22,141 bases of DNA from a virus: positions 1-22,141 of IMG/VR virus record IMGVR_UViG_3300017963_000791; one strand, 5' to 3'. Below the pieces are notes generated by a model. The model searched no databases. It saw only the letters and a program-made list of their open reading frames with translations, and was not told the DNA's origin. A program made the position numbers and the translations under genes. Positions 1-7,284 of the stretch are shown in pieces; position 1 is the stretch's first letter; the number at the start of each line of letters is the position of its first letter.

Positions 1-7
1 GGGATGG

Positions 8-3000
8 GTGGAAAACGCGGCGCGATCGCTGAACCCGATGCGTCTCGACCCGACCCGGACCACGACGCTTCGGCGGCGATTCGAGCAAGAGCTAGGGCGG
101 CGGTTCGATCGGCTCAAGCGGCTGGTGATCGCGCTGGTGGTCGAGGAGGATGCGTTCGGGCTCAAGCGGAAACCGCCGATCGTTCACGCGGCGGGCGGCG
201 ATGGCGCGTCGCTCGCGGCAAATGAACGGTTTGTCTTTCCCACGTCGGCGGAGCAACTGGCGGCTTTCGAGTCGTGGCTCAAGCAACAGTCGCAGGCGGA
301 GGTGCTGACGGTTCCGACTGGCGCTGGCGATCAAGCGTACTGGCACGCTTATATACAGGACGGATACCAGAAGGGGGCGGGGCGAGCATTCGATGACGTG
401 AAAAAGCCTTACGCGAAAGGATACGCGGCGGAAGGCGGCGACGTGTCGGATTTCTACCAGGGTTCGCGGTATCAGTTCTTGCAATCATCGTTCGCGAATC
501 CGATCGCGGTCGCAAAGCTGCGGCTGCTGTCTGGGCGGGTGCTGTCGGACCTCAATGGCGTAACGGCGGCGATGGGCGCGCAAATGCAACGCTCCCTCGC
601 TGATGGGCTCGTGCGCGGCGAGTCGCCTTGGACGGTAGCGCGAAAGCTCAACAAAGCGGTCGAGGTTGGGAAGAAACGCGCGAAGGTGATTGCACGCACC
701 GAGATCATACGGGCGCACGGGGAGGGGCAACTCGACGCGCTCGAAACGCTCAAGGTCGACAAGATCGGCGTTATGGTCGAATGGTCGGTTTCGGGCGTGG
801 GGACCACAATGCGAGGGAATCCCAGCCCGTGCGATCTGTGTGCGGCGCTGGCGGGCGTCGTGATGACGGTAAAGGAGGCGAGGGGGCTGTTGCCTCGGCA
901 TCCGAATTGCATGTGCTCTTATATCCCGGCGAACGTGGGGGAGTCGAAAAAGGGGCAGGTGCGGACGCGGCGGGATCTGCGGCGTGCGGTGCGGGAGTCG
1001 GTTCGGCGGGAAATGCCGAAGCTGAAAAAGCGGACGCTGGCGGAGCAGCTCAAGCGGACGACGTGGCCGGGGCCGGATACGGTGTTCAAGCGGGTTCGAC
1101 CTCGGGGCGTGCTTGACAAGGCGGCTGCGCTCCGTCCCCGCCCGGTGTTTGGTGCGAGGGTGCCGACGCGATTGCCCCGGCGGCAAGCGGCACGAGCTGG
1201 CGTGGCGGTCGACGAGGGGGCGTCGCCGTTCACGGGGCTACTGCCTGACGCGGAGGTCGCGGCGCTGCCCAGGTCGGGCCCGCTGGGCGAGGCGACGGCG
1301 CAGGCGGAGCGACGGCTCGCGAAGCTGATCGCGGATCGGCGGGCCAGCACGGGGCTCTATAAGTCGATGGCGTCGGATGAGCTGTTGGAGGTGCAAAAGA
1401 ATTTCCAGACGGGGTGGATGAGGTCGCTTGCGCAAACGGAGCGAACGGGGGGCAAGCTGACGGCGACGGAAGCGGCGAGGCTTGCGGAAGGGCGAGCGCG
1501 GCTCAAGGCGATCAATGCGGAGATCAAGCGGCGGCGGGAAATCTACGATTTGATGCGTCAAGCACGGTCGGCGGCTGAGTCGGCACGCACGGGGAAGATT
1601 GCGCTATTCGAGGGCGACGTTGCGAAGCTGTTGGCGAAACCGAAGGATCGCTATTGGGATGCGGGCTGGCGTCCGAAGATGGGCAAGCCGCCGTATCGGC
1701 CGGAGCTGTTTATCAAGAGCGATATCAGCGGGAAGCCGATGCGGCATTACGTGAAGCTTCCGGACGGTCGGCTGGCCCACCCGGACGAGTTGAAGCTTGC
1801 GAGGCAACGCGGCAACGTGGTTGTGTTCGGGAAGGCGAAAGCACCGAAGGCGATCAATTGGAAAACGTGGCTGGTCGATGAGCCGAAAGCGGCGGCGGAG
1901 GTGGCACCGAAGGCGGCGGCTGCGAAACCGGCGGCTGCGAAACAGCCGCTCAAGCGGAAGGCGCGGCCGCTGCGGCGGCGGGCGATCGTCGAGCGGCGGG
2001 CACCTGTGAAGCTGCCGAAGGTGAAGCGGAAGCCGAAGGCGGTCGAGCCCCAGGCGGCGCAGCCTGCGAAAACACCGAAACGGCCCTACCCGAAGACGGA
2101 ACCGCTGACGCCGCAGGACTTCACGGCAACGCGATTCGAGATCAACCAGACGCTCGCGACGGGGCGGCTCGACGTGGAGGCGGAGCAAGCGGTCGCGAAG
2201 CTCGTAAAGGCTGATGGGCCGATGGCGGCGGCGGCTAAAATCAAGGACACGAAAAACCGGCAACTGCTCGTGCGGGTCCAGCGTATAATAGGGCCACGTC
2301 GGGGGAATGGTGCGAAGGTCGAGAACCCGGCAGACTGGCGGCTCGTGCGTGGCGTGTGGCAAGAGAAGCCCGCGAAGCCGGTGAAGGTGAAAGCACCGAA
2401 GGCGAAGGCGGACACGCTTGGGAAGCCACGGAAGCGCAAGCCTGACTTGCGGGTACGGCGTGAGACGGGCGCGGAAATCCAAGCGGCAGTAAAGGAGGTC
2501 GCGGCGGATTATGAGGTCGATCAAAAGCTATTGCGTGATGTGCTCGACCAGCGGCACGCGGACGAAGTGGCGGAGGTGCGGCGCAGGCAGGGCGAGATTG
2601 ACGCGCTGCGGAAGCAAGTGGGGCTGACAACGAAGCAAGTCCAGGCGGTCGAGGATGCTGGGTTTGATTGGACCCCGAACCCGGCTAGGCTGCGGGCGCA
2701 ATTGGGCGGCACGAAAAAGGGCGAGCAGCTCGCAAAGGATCTACTGGCGGCATCGAAGCGAATGGATGAGTTCGGGAGTGCGTGGGCTCGGGAGTATCCG
2801 GGCCTGATCGGCGACCCGGACGATCCGAAGGCGGAGCTGATGGAGGGGATCTGGGAACTGATGCGCGTTGAGAAACAGCCGCTTCCGCTCAAGACGGATT
2901 CGCGGATTCTGCACGCGGCGGCGGAAGAGGCGGCGGAGCTGCAAAAGTACAAGGCGGCGGCGACGGAGGCGGCGGAGGAAATGCGCGATTACGGGTTCGG

Positions 3001-3046
3001 GCCGGCGGCTGGCGGTCCGGACGATATGAGCGATATCCCGTTCTGA
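8..3046 (+). CDS. MuF / SPP1 gp7-like minor head protein with very long C-terminal extension
   Basis: This is a minor capsid (head morphogenesis) protein of the MuF/SPP1-gp7 family; relatives bind the portal inside the head and affect DNA packaging or ejection. The family signature lies at about residues 225-305: an ARTEIIRAH helix, then C275-D-L-C278 and H298-P-N-C-M-C303. The rest is extension, so at 1012 residues it is much longer than a minimal MuF protein. About residues 620-800 are Lys/Ala/Pro-rich (KAAAAKPAAAKQ, KVKAPKAKA) and very basic. The last 200 residues look helical. The C-terminus is D-D-M-S-D-I-P-F, like the tail of single-stranded DNA-binding protein. The start is uncertain: GTG at 8 is used here, ATG at 38 is equally plausible, and the frame is open to the window edge. 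Another frame has a TGA at 30-32 that may end an upstream gene, possibly the portal. No known toxin domain was recognised in the extension. Confidence 0.85.
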   Translation: MENAARSLNPMRLDPTRTTTLRRRFEQELGRRFDRLKRLVIALVVEEDAFGLKRKPPIVHAAGGDGASLAANERFVFPTSAEQLAAFESWLKQQSQAEVLTVPTGAGDQAYWHAYIQDGYQKGAGRAFDDVKKPYAKGYAAEGGDVSDFYQGSRYQFLQSSFANPIAVAKLRLLSGRVLSDLNGVTAAMGAQMQRSLADGLVRGESPWTVARKLNKAVEVGKKRAKVIARTEIIRAHGEGQLDALETLKVDKIGVMVEWSVSGVGTTMRGNPSPCDLCAALAGVVMTVKEARGLLPRHPNCMCSYIPANVGESKKGQVRTRRDLRRAVRESVRREMPKLKKRTLAEQLKRTTWPGPDTVFKRVRPRGVLDKAAALRPRPVFGARVPTRLPRRQAARAGVAVDEGASPFTGLLPDAEVAALPRSGPLGEATAQAERRLAKLIADRRASTGLYKSMASDELLEVQKNFQTGWMRSLAQTERTGGKLTATEAARLAEGRARLKAINAEIKRRREIYDLMRQARSAAESARTGKIALFEGDVAKLLAKPKDRYWDAGWRPKMGKPPYRPELFIKSDISGKPMRHYVKLPDGRLAHPDELKLARQRGNVVVFGKAKAPKAINWKTWLVDEPKAAAEVAPKAAAAKPAAAKQPLKRKARPLRRRAIVERRAPVKLPKVKRKPKAVEPQAAQPAKTPKRPYPKTEPLTPQDFTATRFEINQTLATGRLDVEAEQAVAKLVKADGPMAAAAKIKDTKNRQLLVRVQRIIGPRRGNGAKVENPADWRLVRGVWQEKPAKPVKVKAPKAKADTLGKPRKRKPDLRVRRETGAEIQAAVKEVAADYEVDQKLLRDVLDQRHADEVAEVRRRQGEIDALRKQVGLTTKQVQAVEDAGFDWTPNPARLRAQLGGTKKGEQLAKDLLAASKRMDEFGSAWAREYPGLIGDPDDPKAELMEGIWELMRVEKQPLPLKTDSRILHAAAEEAAELQKYKAAATEAAEEMRDYGFGPAAGGPDDMSDIPF

Positions 3047-3059
3047 GCGAGGCGGAACA

Positions 3060-3392
3060 ATGGCAAAGCCACGGGAGCCGGAGCTGGTCGTGGAATATGA
3101 GCGGAACGGGCACCGGTTCCGCATCTACAGGACGCGGGAGGGCGATCGCGGCTGGCGGTATCATTTCGGGCTGCCGAAGGCGGCGCTGCTGCCGATTCGG
3201 GGGGCGGTTGAGGGATCGCTCGGGCTGGGCGAGCCTCACTGGGCGGTCGATGGGGAGTTCTGGGTTTTCACAACGCCGATCGTGGCGAAAGGCCCCCGGC
3301 CACGGGCGGAGCTGCGGGAGCGGTTCTTGTGGATTCTTGGGCGGCTTGGGCGGGTGATCGACGCGATCAAGCGGACGGGGGCGGAGCGTTAA
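3060..3392 (+). CDS. Hypothetical 110-aa protein
   Basis: I do not recognise this protein. It starts 13 bases after the minor head gene, with AGGCGG before the ATG, and is probably cotranscribed with it. It looks soluble. The first half alternates in a beta-like pattern (HRFRIYRTREG, GWRYHFGLPK). The last 30 residues are a basic helix (RAELRERFLWILGRLGRVIDAIKR). There is no signal peptide, membrane span or Cys motif. Its place between minor head protein and capsid protease suggests a virion-assembly or regulatory accessory. Codon use is the same G-rich style as its neighbours, which supports it being a real gene. Confidence 0.6.
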   Translation: MAKPREPELVVEYERNGHRFRIYRTREGDRGWRYHFGLPKAALLPIRGAVEGSLGLGEPHWAVDGEFWVFTTPIVAKGPRPRAELRERFLWILGRLGRVIDAIKRTGAER

Positions 3393-3411
3393 CCTTCTCA
3401 ATGAGAAGGTT
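3391..3411. promoter_or_regulatory. 21-bp perfect palindrome, candidate operator
   Basis: Two 10-base arms, AACCTTCTCA and TGAGAAGGTT, are separated by a single A. The palindrome begins inside the stop codon of the 110-aa gene and ends 19 bases before the next start codon. It is AT-rich compared with its surroundings and has no T-run after it, so it does not look like an intrinsic terminator. The size and symmetry fit a binding site for a dimeric DNA-binding protein, and the next gene encodes a winged-helix protein. The link between the two is inference. Confidence 0.5.
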
Positions 3412-3429
3412 GCGCGGGGAGGGGCGGCG

Positions 3430-3693
3430 ATGGCGACGGAAAACGGTTACACACCGACCCAGCGGGCTATTCTGGCGGTACTCGCGGACGGGATGGCGCA
3501 CACTCGGGCGGAGCTGGTTGCGGCGCTGCCTGATGAGCTGGCGGAGCCGTCGGCGGTCCACGATCACCTGTATCATTTGCGGCGGCGGCTTTGGCCTCGG
3601 GGCGAAACGATTCTGTGCGAGTGGGTCAACCATCGGCCGCGGTACCGCCACGTCCGGCTTTTGCAATCTGGGAGGGGGGGGCGTGATATCTGA
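3430..3693 (+). CDS. Small winged-helix DNA-binding protein
   Basis: This 87-residue protein looks like a single winged-helix domain. The pattern runs helix 1 (TPTQRAILAVLADG), helix 2 (RAELVAALP), a likely recognition helix (PSAVHDHLYHLRRRL) and a strand-turn-strand wing (ILCEWVNHRPRYRHVRLL). It probably binds DNA as a regulator. A GGGGAGGGG ribosome site precedes the ATG. A 21-bp palindrome lies directly upstream and a hairpin-rich leader directly downstream, so it may control itself or the capsid operon. It could instead be a structural adaptor that uses a winged-helix fold, as some phage packaging and connector proteins do. Confidence 0.6.
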   Translation: MATENGYTPTQRAILAVLADGMAHTRAELVAALPDELAEPSAVHDHLYHLRRRLWPRGETILCEWVNHRPRYRHVRLLQSGRGGRDI

Positions 3694-3738
3694 AACGGCT
3701 TTCGTCGTGCGTCGCGGCGCCGGTCGCCTGACCCCTCG

Positions 3739-3775
3739 CGAGCGCTATGGCTGTTGTCGGCTGCTATAGCGCTCG
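3739..3775 (+). promoter_or_regulatory. Long stem-loop in the leader of the capsid operon
   Basis: CGAGCGCTATGGC pairs with GCTATAGCGCTCG over 13 base pairs with one G-U pair, leaving an 11-base loop at 3752-3762. It lies in the noncoding stretch between the winged-helix gene and the protease gene. It has no T-run directly after it and is followed at once by a second hairpin. Confidence 0.5.
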
Positions 3776-3780
3776 AAAAC

Positions 3781-3797
3781 GGGCAAAATGCCCTTTT
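3781..3797 (+). terminator. Weak terminator- or attenuator-like hairpin
   Basis: GGGCA-AAA-TGCCC is followed by TTTT. A run AAAA just upstream (3776-3779) could pair with the T-run around a bulged C. The stem is short and the T-run is only four bases, so this is better read as a weak attenuator than as a full stop. An in-frame ATG at 3788 lies inside it, which argues against using that codon as the protease start. Confidence 0.4.
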
Positions 3798-3810
3798 CTG
3801 TTGCGCGTGT

Positions 3811-3829
3811 GCCCGCTAGGCTTGCGGGC
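3811..3829 (+). promoter_or_regulatory. Hairpin ending directly at the protease start codon
   Basis: GCCCGC and GCGGGC form a 6-bp stem with the loop TAGGCTT, and the stem's last base touches the ATG at 3830. The only Shine-Dalgarno-like bases for that start (TAGG) lie in the loop. Folding could therefore limit or time translation of the capsid protease. Confidence 0.4.
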
Positions 3830-5266
3830 ATGGAATTCCTCGCGGTCAATCTGGCGGGCGGCCTGCGGCGTGAGAAATTGCACGGGCGGGAGTATCTTGT
3901 CGCCCCGATGACGCTGATCCGGCCGGGCGTTCTGAACGGCTCGAAAGGCCCGCTCTACTATCCACCTGACGAGATCGCTCGCGATCCGCTGATCTGGAAC
4001 CATACGCCGCTCGTGGTCGAGCACCCGAAGACGGCGCAGGGTTTCGCGACGGCACGAGATCCGGGCGTGCTCAACACGGCGGGAGTAGGGCTCGTGCTGG
4101 GGGCGAGGGTCGAGCCTAACGGCGACCTCAAGGCCGACGGCTGGTTCGACGTGGCGGCGTTGCGGCGGGTTGACAACGGGCTCCTTGGCGAGCTGGAGGC
4201 GGGGAAATCGGTCGAGCTGTCTACGGGGCTCTTCACTGACAACGAAGCGGCGGAGGGGGAGGTCGACGGCGTGACCTACACTGGGATTGCTCGGCGGTAC
4301 AGGGCTGACCATGTGGCGCTGCTGCGAAGCGGTCCGGGGGCGTGCTCGGTGGCTGACGGGTGCGGGGTCAACAATGAGTTAAGCGATTCGGACTTACATA
4401 AAGCTCTGCAAGCGGAGATCGCGAAGCGGTACGGGGTCGAGGCGTTCCTGATCGACGTGTTCGCGAAAACGGCGGTTTATACGCTGGGCGAAGAGCTCTA
4501 CCAGATCGGCTACGCGGCAAAGCGGAAAACGGGGGAAGTCAAGCTAAGCGACGGCGGGGCCGTCGAGGTGCGGCGCGAAACGAATTACAAGCCGGTAACC
4601 AACGCCGCGACGGCGGCTAACTCCAAACGCGGAGGTAAAGCGATGGATGAAAAAGAAAAGGCGGCGCTGGTCGAGTTTATTCTCACGAACTGCGAGTTCT
4701 GCGGCGACGGCGATCGCGAGATGGTGGCAAACCTGAGCGACGAAAAGCTTTCGGCGTGGAAAGCGGACCTTGAGAAGGCGCAGCAACGCGAAGCGGTCGC
4801 GAACGCGGCGCGCAAGGGGTTCACCGATCCGGGCGGCAATTCCCACGCCTGGAACGAAGAGAAGGGCGAGTGGGAAACGAAGCAGGCGAAGCCCGCCGAG
4901 AAGAAAAAGCCGGTGACGAATGCGGCGAAGCCGCAGACGGCGGAGGAGTGGCTCGCGGCGGCTCCCCCGGAGATTCGGAGCGCGGTGCAGAACGCGCAGG
5001 GGATCGAGCTGGAGGAAAAGCGCAAGCTGGTCGAGCGGCTCACGGCGAACGTGGCCGAAGGCGATCGCGAGGCGCACGCAACGCGGCTGATGGGGCGAAC
5101 GCTCGATGAGCTGCGGGCGGACGTGGCGCTGTTGCCCCCGGAGCGGGAAGAGCCGGAGCTGACGGCGCACTACGCGGGACAAGCGGGCGCAACGCACAAC
5201 TCGGCGGGCGCGAAAGATCGCCCGGCGTTCGGGCTGCCGTCGGAATATCTTCCGGCGGACGACTGA
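3830..5266 (+). CDS. DUF2213 prohead-protease-like protein with C-terminal scaffold region
   Basis: This 478-residue protein has a DUF2213 domain in about residues 1-175 (GREYLVAPMTLIRPGVLNG, PLVVEHP). The family lies where phages keep the capsid maturation protease and is thought to be related to it. Candidate catalytic residues, by analogy with HK97-type proteases, are H65 in VVEHP and S127 or S131 in KSVELSTGLF; D160-H161 in RADHVALL is also conserved-looking. Residues 270 onward are charged and helical and are likely the scaffold, which also has its own internal start at 4643. ATG 3830 is chosen because the domain begins there; an upstream in-frame ATG at 3788 lies in a terminator-like hairpin. 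The job would be to cut scaffold and delta domains inside the procapsid. Catalysis is inferred. Confidence 0.75.
   Translation: MEFLAVNLAGGLRREKLHGREYLVAPMTLIRPGVLNGSKGPLYYPPDEIARDPLIWNHTPLVVEHPKTAQGFATARDPGVLNTAGVGLVLGARVEPNGDLKADGWFDVAALRRVDNGLLGELEAGKSVELSTGLFTDNEAAEGEVDGVTYTGIARRYRADHVALLRSGPGACSVADGCGVNNELSDSDLHKALQAEIAKRYGVEAFLIDVFAKTAVYTLGEELYQIGYAAKRKTGEVKLSDGGAVEVRRETNYKPVTNAATAANSKRGGKAMDEKEKAALVEFILTNCEFCGDGDREMVANLSDEKLSAWKADLEKAQQREAVANAARKGFTDPGGNSHAWNEEKGEWETKQAKPAEKKKPVTNAAKPQTAEEWLAAAPPEIRSAVQNAQGIELEEKRKLVERLTANVAEGDREAHATRLMGRTLDELRADVALLPPEREEPELTAHYAGQAGATHNSAGAKDRPAFGLPSEYLPADD
4643..5266 (+). CDS. Nested in-frame capsid scaffold protein
   Basis: An ATG at 4643, in frame with the protease, is preceded by GGAGG at 4631-4635 with 7 bases between. 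This is the same signal used by the decoration, major capsid and tail tube genes. The product would be the C-terminal 207 residues of the protease frame, starting MDEKEKAALVEF. It is charged, Ala/Glu/Lys-rich and mostly helical, with low-complexity Lys/Pro segments, as expected for a scaffold. Lambda uses the same design: the scaffold Nu3 is translated from inside protease gene C. Made in excess, this product would shape the procapsid and then be cleaved. It includes a CEFC pair near its start, whose role is unclear. Confidence 0.65.
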   Translation: MDEKEKAALVEFILTNCEFCGDGDREMVANLSDEKLSAWKADLEKAQQREAVANAARKGFTDPGGNSHAWNEEKGEWETKQAKPAEKKKPVTNAAKPQTAEEWLAAAPPEIRSAVQNAQGIELEEKRKLVERLTANVAEGDREAHATRLMGRTLDELRADVALLPPEREEPELTAHYAGQAGATHNSAGAKDRPAFGLPSEYLPADD

Positions 5267-5335
5267 CACGGCAACGGCACCGCGAGCGGATATGCGCGCG
5301 GGCGCAACCAACTATCTCCATCTGGAGGCGATCAA

Positions 5336-5848
5336 ATGAAGGGTACAAGGGTTGTAATCGCCAGTCCCATGCGGGGCGTGGTCGAGCATTGCTACATTAC
5401 GGGCACGCCGAAGCCGGGCACCTGCATGGAGATCAAGCCTGCGACCGAGCCGGTCGGCGGTGTGTTCAACTATCAGGCATACGGCACGCAAGCGGCGAGC
5501 GGCGGCAAGTTCGTCGGCGCGGACGGAAACCGCAAGGCGGTCGCCGTGCTGCTCGAAAAGGACCAGGAGGCGGGGATCTATTCGGACGCTTACGCGGCGG
5601 GGGATCTTGGCCGGGTGTATTACCCCGTGATGGGCGAGTGGCTCAACGTGCTATTCGCCAACGTCGCGGGCACAAGCGACACGCTCGCGATCGGCGATGA
5701 GTTCATGATCGACGATGGCACGGGCAAGCTCATGGCGGTCGACAGTGACGCCGAAGCCCACCCGTTCACTTGCCTCGAGACGGTCGCGACGGCGTTGACC
5801 GCCGACACGATGATCTGGTGTCGGTTCAACGGTGCGGGCGGCGCGTGA
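5336..5848 (+). CDS. Putative capsid decoration (cement) protein
   Basis: This 170-residue, beta-rich protein is rich in Gly, Ala and Val, with no membrane span or signal peptide. It lies directly between scaffold and major capsid protein, where many siphoviruses carry the decoration protein that binds the outside of the expanded head. A strong GGAGG lies before the ATG. The sequence has alternating hydrophobic stretches (RVVIASPMRGVVEHCYITG, KAVAVLLEKDQEAG, DRYY-like GRVYYPVMGEW). Codon use is more balanced than in nearby genes, as expected for an abundant virion protein. Assignment rests on position and composition; a DUF2190-like relationship is possible but not certain. Confidence 0.55.
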   Translation: MKGTRVVIASPMRGVVEHCYITGTPKPGTCMEIKPATEPVGGVFNYQAYGTQAASGGKFVGADGNRKAVAVLLEKDQEAGIYSDAYAAGDLGRVYYPVMGEWLNVLFANVAGTSDTLAIGDEFMIDDGTGKLMAVDSDAEAHPFTCLETVATALTADTMIWCRFNGAGGA

Positions 5849-5882
5849 GCGACGCGGACTAGGGGCACGATACGACTACGCG

Positions 5883-5901
5883 GGCGGCTCGATCCGCCTT
5901 T
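5883..5901 (+). promoter_or_regulatory. Small hairpin in the major capsid leader
   Basis: GGCGG and CCGCC form a 5-bp stem around CTCGAT and are followed by TTT. It is too weak to be a convincing terminator. It could protect the 5' end of processed capsid mRNA or lower read-through. Confidence 0.25.
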
Positions 5902-5933
5902 GACAACCGAACCCTTAAACGGGAGGCGGAACC

Positions 5934-7154
5934 ATGATTTTCGGCTTTATCGACAACGCGGAGATTGAGTTCCTCACGGCGAACGCCGGGGGACTTCGCA
6001 CCGACGGCCCGACGGGCGAGCGGCTCGCACAGGTGGGTTTCGATCCGGGCATCCTGCGCCCGGTGGTCGACGGCGACGGCAAGAAGTATTGCCTCGTTGC
6101 GAATGGGCGCACGAAGAAAGGCCCGAACGGCAAAGACGTGGCGGATCGCGACTGGATTCCGCTCGGGCGGCTGATCGCGAATGGAATGGTTCCGGCAGTC
6201 TACAACGCTTCGGCGTTGCCGTACCAGGCCTGGCAGATGATCGACCGGGCTGTGATCAAGGCGTCGCGCGATCGGCTCAACGCCTGGAACGACCTCGCAG
6301 CGGTGAGCACCTATTCGGGGTTCAACGGCATGGCGATTACGGGGATCGTCAAGGACACGATCACCGACATGGGCGACGCAAAGGTGGACATGGACACGTT
6401 GAGCGATGACCTCAACGATGCCCCGTTGGTGACGCCCGACATTCTGCCGTTGCCCATCATCCATGCTGGGTTCAACCTGTCCCAGCGGCGGCTGGCGGTT
6501 TCGCGGAATAGCGGAATGCCGCTCGACACGACGGGCGCGGAGCAGTGCGCGAGGCGGTGCGCCGAGACGCTGGAAAAGATCACCATCGGGATGACGGACC
6601 TGTCAAGCACGGTGATCGGCAGCTCGACGGAGTTTACCCGCCGGGGTATTTACGGGTTCCAGACCCAGCCCGATCGGATCACGAAAACGGACGTGACGGC
6701 TAGCAGCTCGTTCGACGCCGAGACGTTCGTGCAAGAAGTGATCGCCATGAAGGAACTGGCGCGGGCCCAGAAGTTCTACGGCCCGTTCGTTCTCTACTAC
6801 TCGACGACGTGGGACCAGTACCTCGCCCGCGACTACTACGTGATGACGACAAGCGGGGCGGCGGCACCGACGAAAACGGTCCTGCAACGGGTCGAGGAGA
6901 TCAAGGGGATCAGCCGGGTGCAAATGCTCGACTTCTTCACCGACACGGACGAGCTGTTGCTGGTGCAAATGAACAGCGACACGGTGCGGGCGGTCGACGG
7001 CATGGATTGGACCACGGTCCAGTGGGAAGAGCAGGGCGGCGCGCGGATCAACTTCCGCGTTATGGGGATCAAGGTGCCCGACTTGCGTGCCCAGTACGTC
7101 GGCACGAGCACGAGCACGCGGAAATGCGGAATCGTTCACGGCACGACTTCGTGA
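5934..7154 (+). CDS. Major capsid protein, HK97 fold
   Basis: This 406-residue protein is the shell subunit. It follows protease/scaffold and decoration genes, has the right size, and carries a very strong GGGAGG ribosome site. The body fits the HK97/encapsulin-type capsid class: an N-terminal region ending near residue 30, an extended E-loop-like section, a long spine-helix region (TTGAEQCARRCAETLEKITIG), then a P/A-domain pattern (YYSTTWDQYLARDYYV, FFTDTDELLLVQM, ARINFRVMGIKVPDLRAQ). The ending VMGIKVPDLRAQYVG resembles the last strand of this fold. Codon use is balanced and C-richer than in most neighbours, fitting high expression. A strong terminator follows, closing the capsid operon. 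Confidence 0.85.
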   Translation: MIFGFIDNAEIEFLTANAGGLRTDGPTGERLAQVGFDPGILRPVVDGDGKKYCLVANGRTKKGPNGKDVADRDWIPLGRLIANGMVPAVYNASALPYQAWQMIDRAVIKASRDRLNAWNDLAAVSTYSGFNGMAITGIVKDTITDMGDAKVDMDTLSDDLNDAPLVTPDILPLPIIHAGFNLSQRRLAVSRNSGMPLDTTGAEQCARRCAETLEKITIGMTDLSSTVIGSSTEFTRRGIYGFQTQPDRITKTDVTASSSFDAETFVQEVIAMKELARAQKFYGPFVLYYSTTWDQYLARDYYVMTTSGAAAPTKTVLQRVEEIKGISRVQMLDFFTDTDELLLVQMNSDTVRAVDGMDWTTVQWEEQGGARINFRVMGIKVPDLRAQYVGTSTSTRKCGIVHGTTS

Positions 7155-7210
7155 GCTAACTGGGGCGGCGTGCGGGGGCGCTGCCTGACGAAGCTAACCT
7201 CCCCCGAGGT

Positions 7211-7256
7211 GGCCCTGCTGTGGTGTCCTTGCCCCGCGCCCGGCAGGGCCTTTTTT
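7211..7256 (+). terminator. Intrinsic terminator after the major capsid gene
   Basis: GGCCCTGC (7211-7218) pairs perfectly with GCAGGGCC (7243-7250) and is followed by TTTTTT. The loop is long at 24 bases. A small hairpin (ACCTC/GAGGT, 7197-7210) abuts it upstream. Loop bases TTGCCCC at 7229-7235 are complementary to GGGGCAA just after the T-run at 7262-7268, so a competing or pseudoknot fold is possible. Confidence 0.8.
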
Positions 7257-7284
7257 GGCAAGGGGCAAACGGGGAGCAACGATT

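Noticed and set aside
3-32. End of an upstream gene (possible portal)
   Set aside because: A frame from the window edge reaches TGA at 30-32, which fits a gene ending just before ATG 38, but nine codons are too few to identify anything.
2280-2300. TATAAT-like bases (CGTATAATAGG) as a promoter inside the minor head gene
   Set aside because: A good -10-like hexamer is present, but I see no matching -35 at the right distance and no gene start nearby.
3788-3829. Upstream ATG start for the capsid protease
   Set aside because: It lies inside a terminator-like hairpin and has no ribosome site, and DUF2213 similarity begins at ATG 3830.
5900-5905. TTGACA as a -35 box before the major capsid gene
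   Set aside because: There is no -10-like hexamer at 16-18 bases; the region at that distance is the GGGAGG ribosome site. A short hairpin precedes it, so I read this as an mRNA leader.
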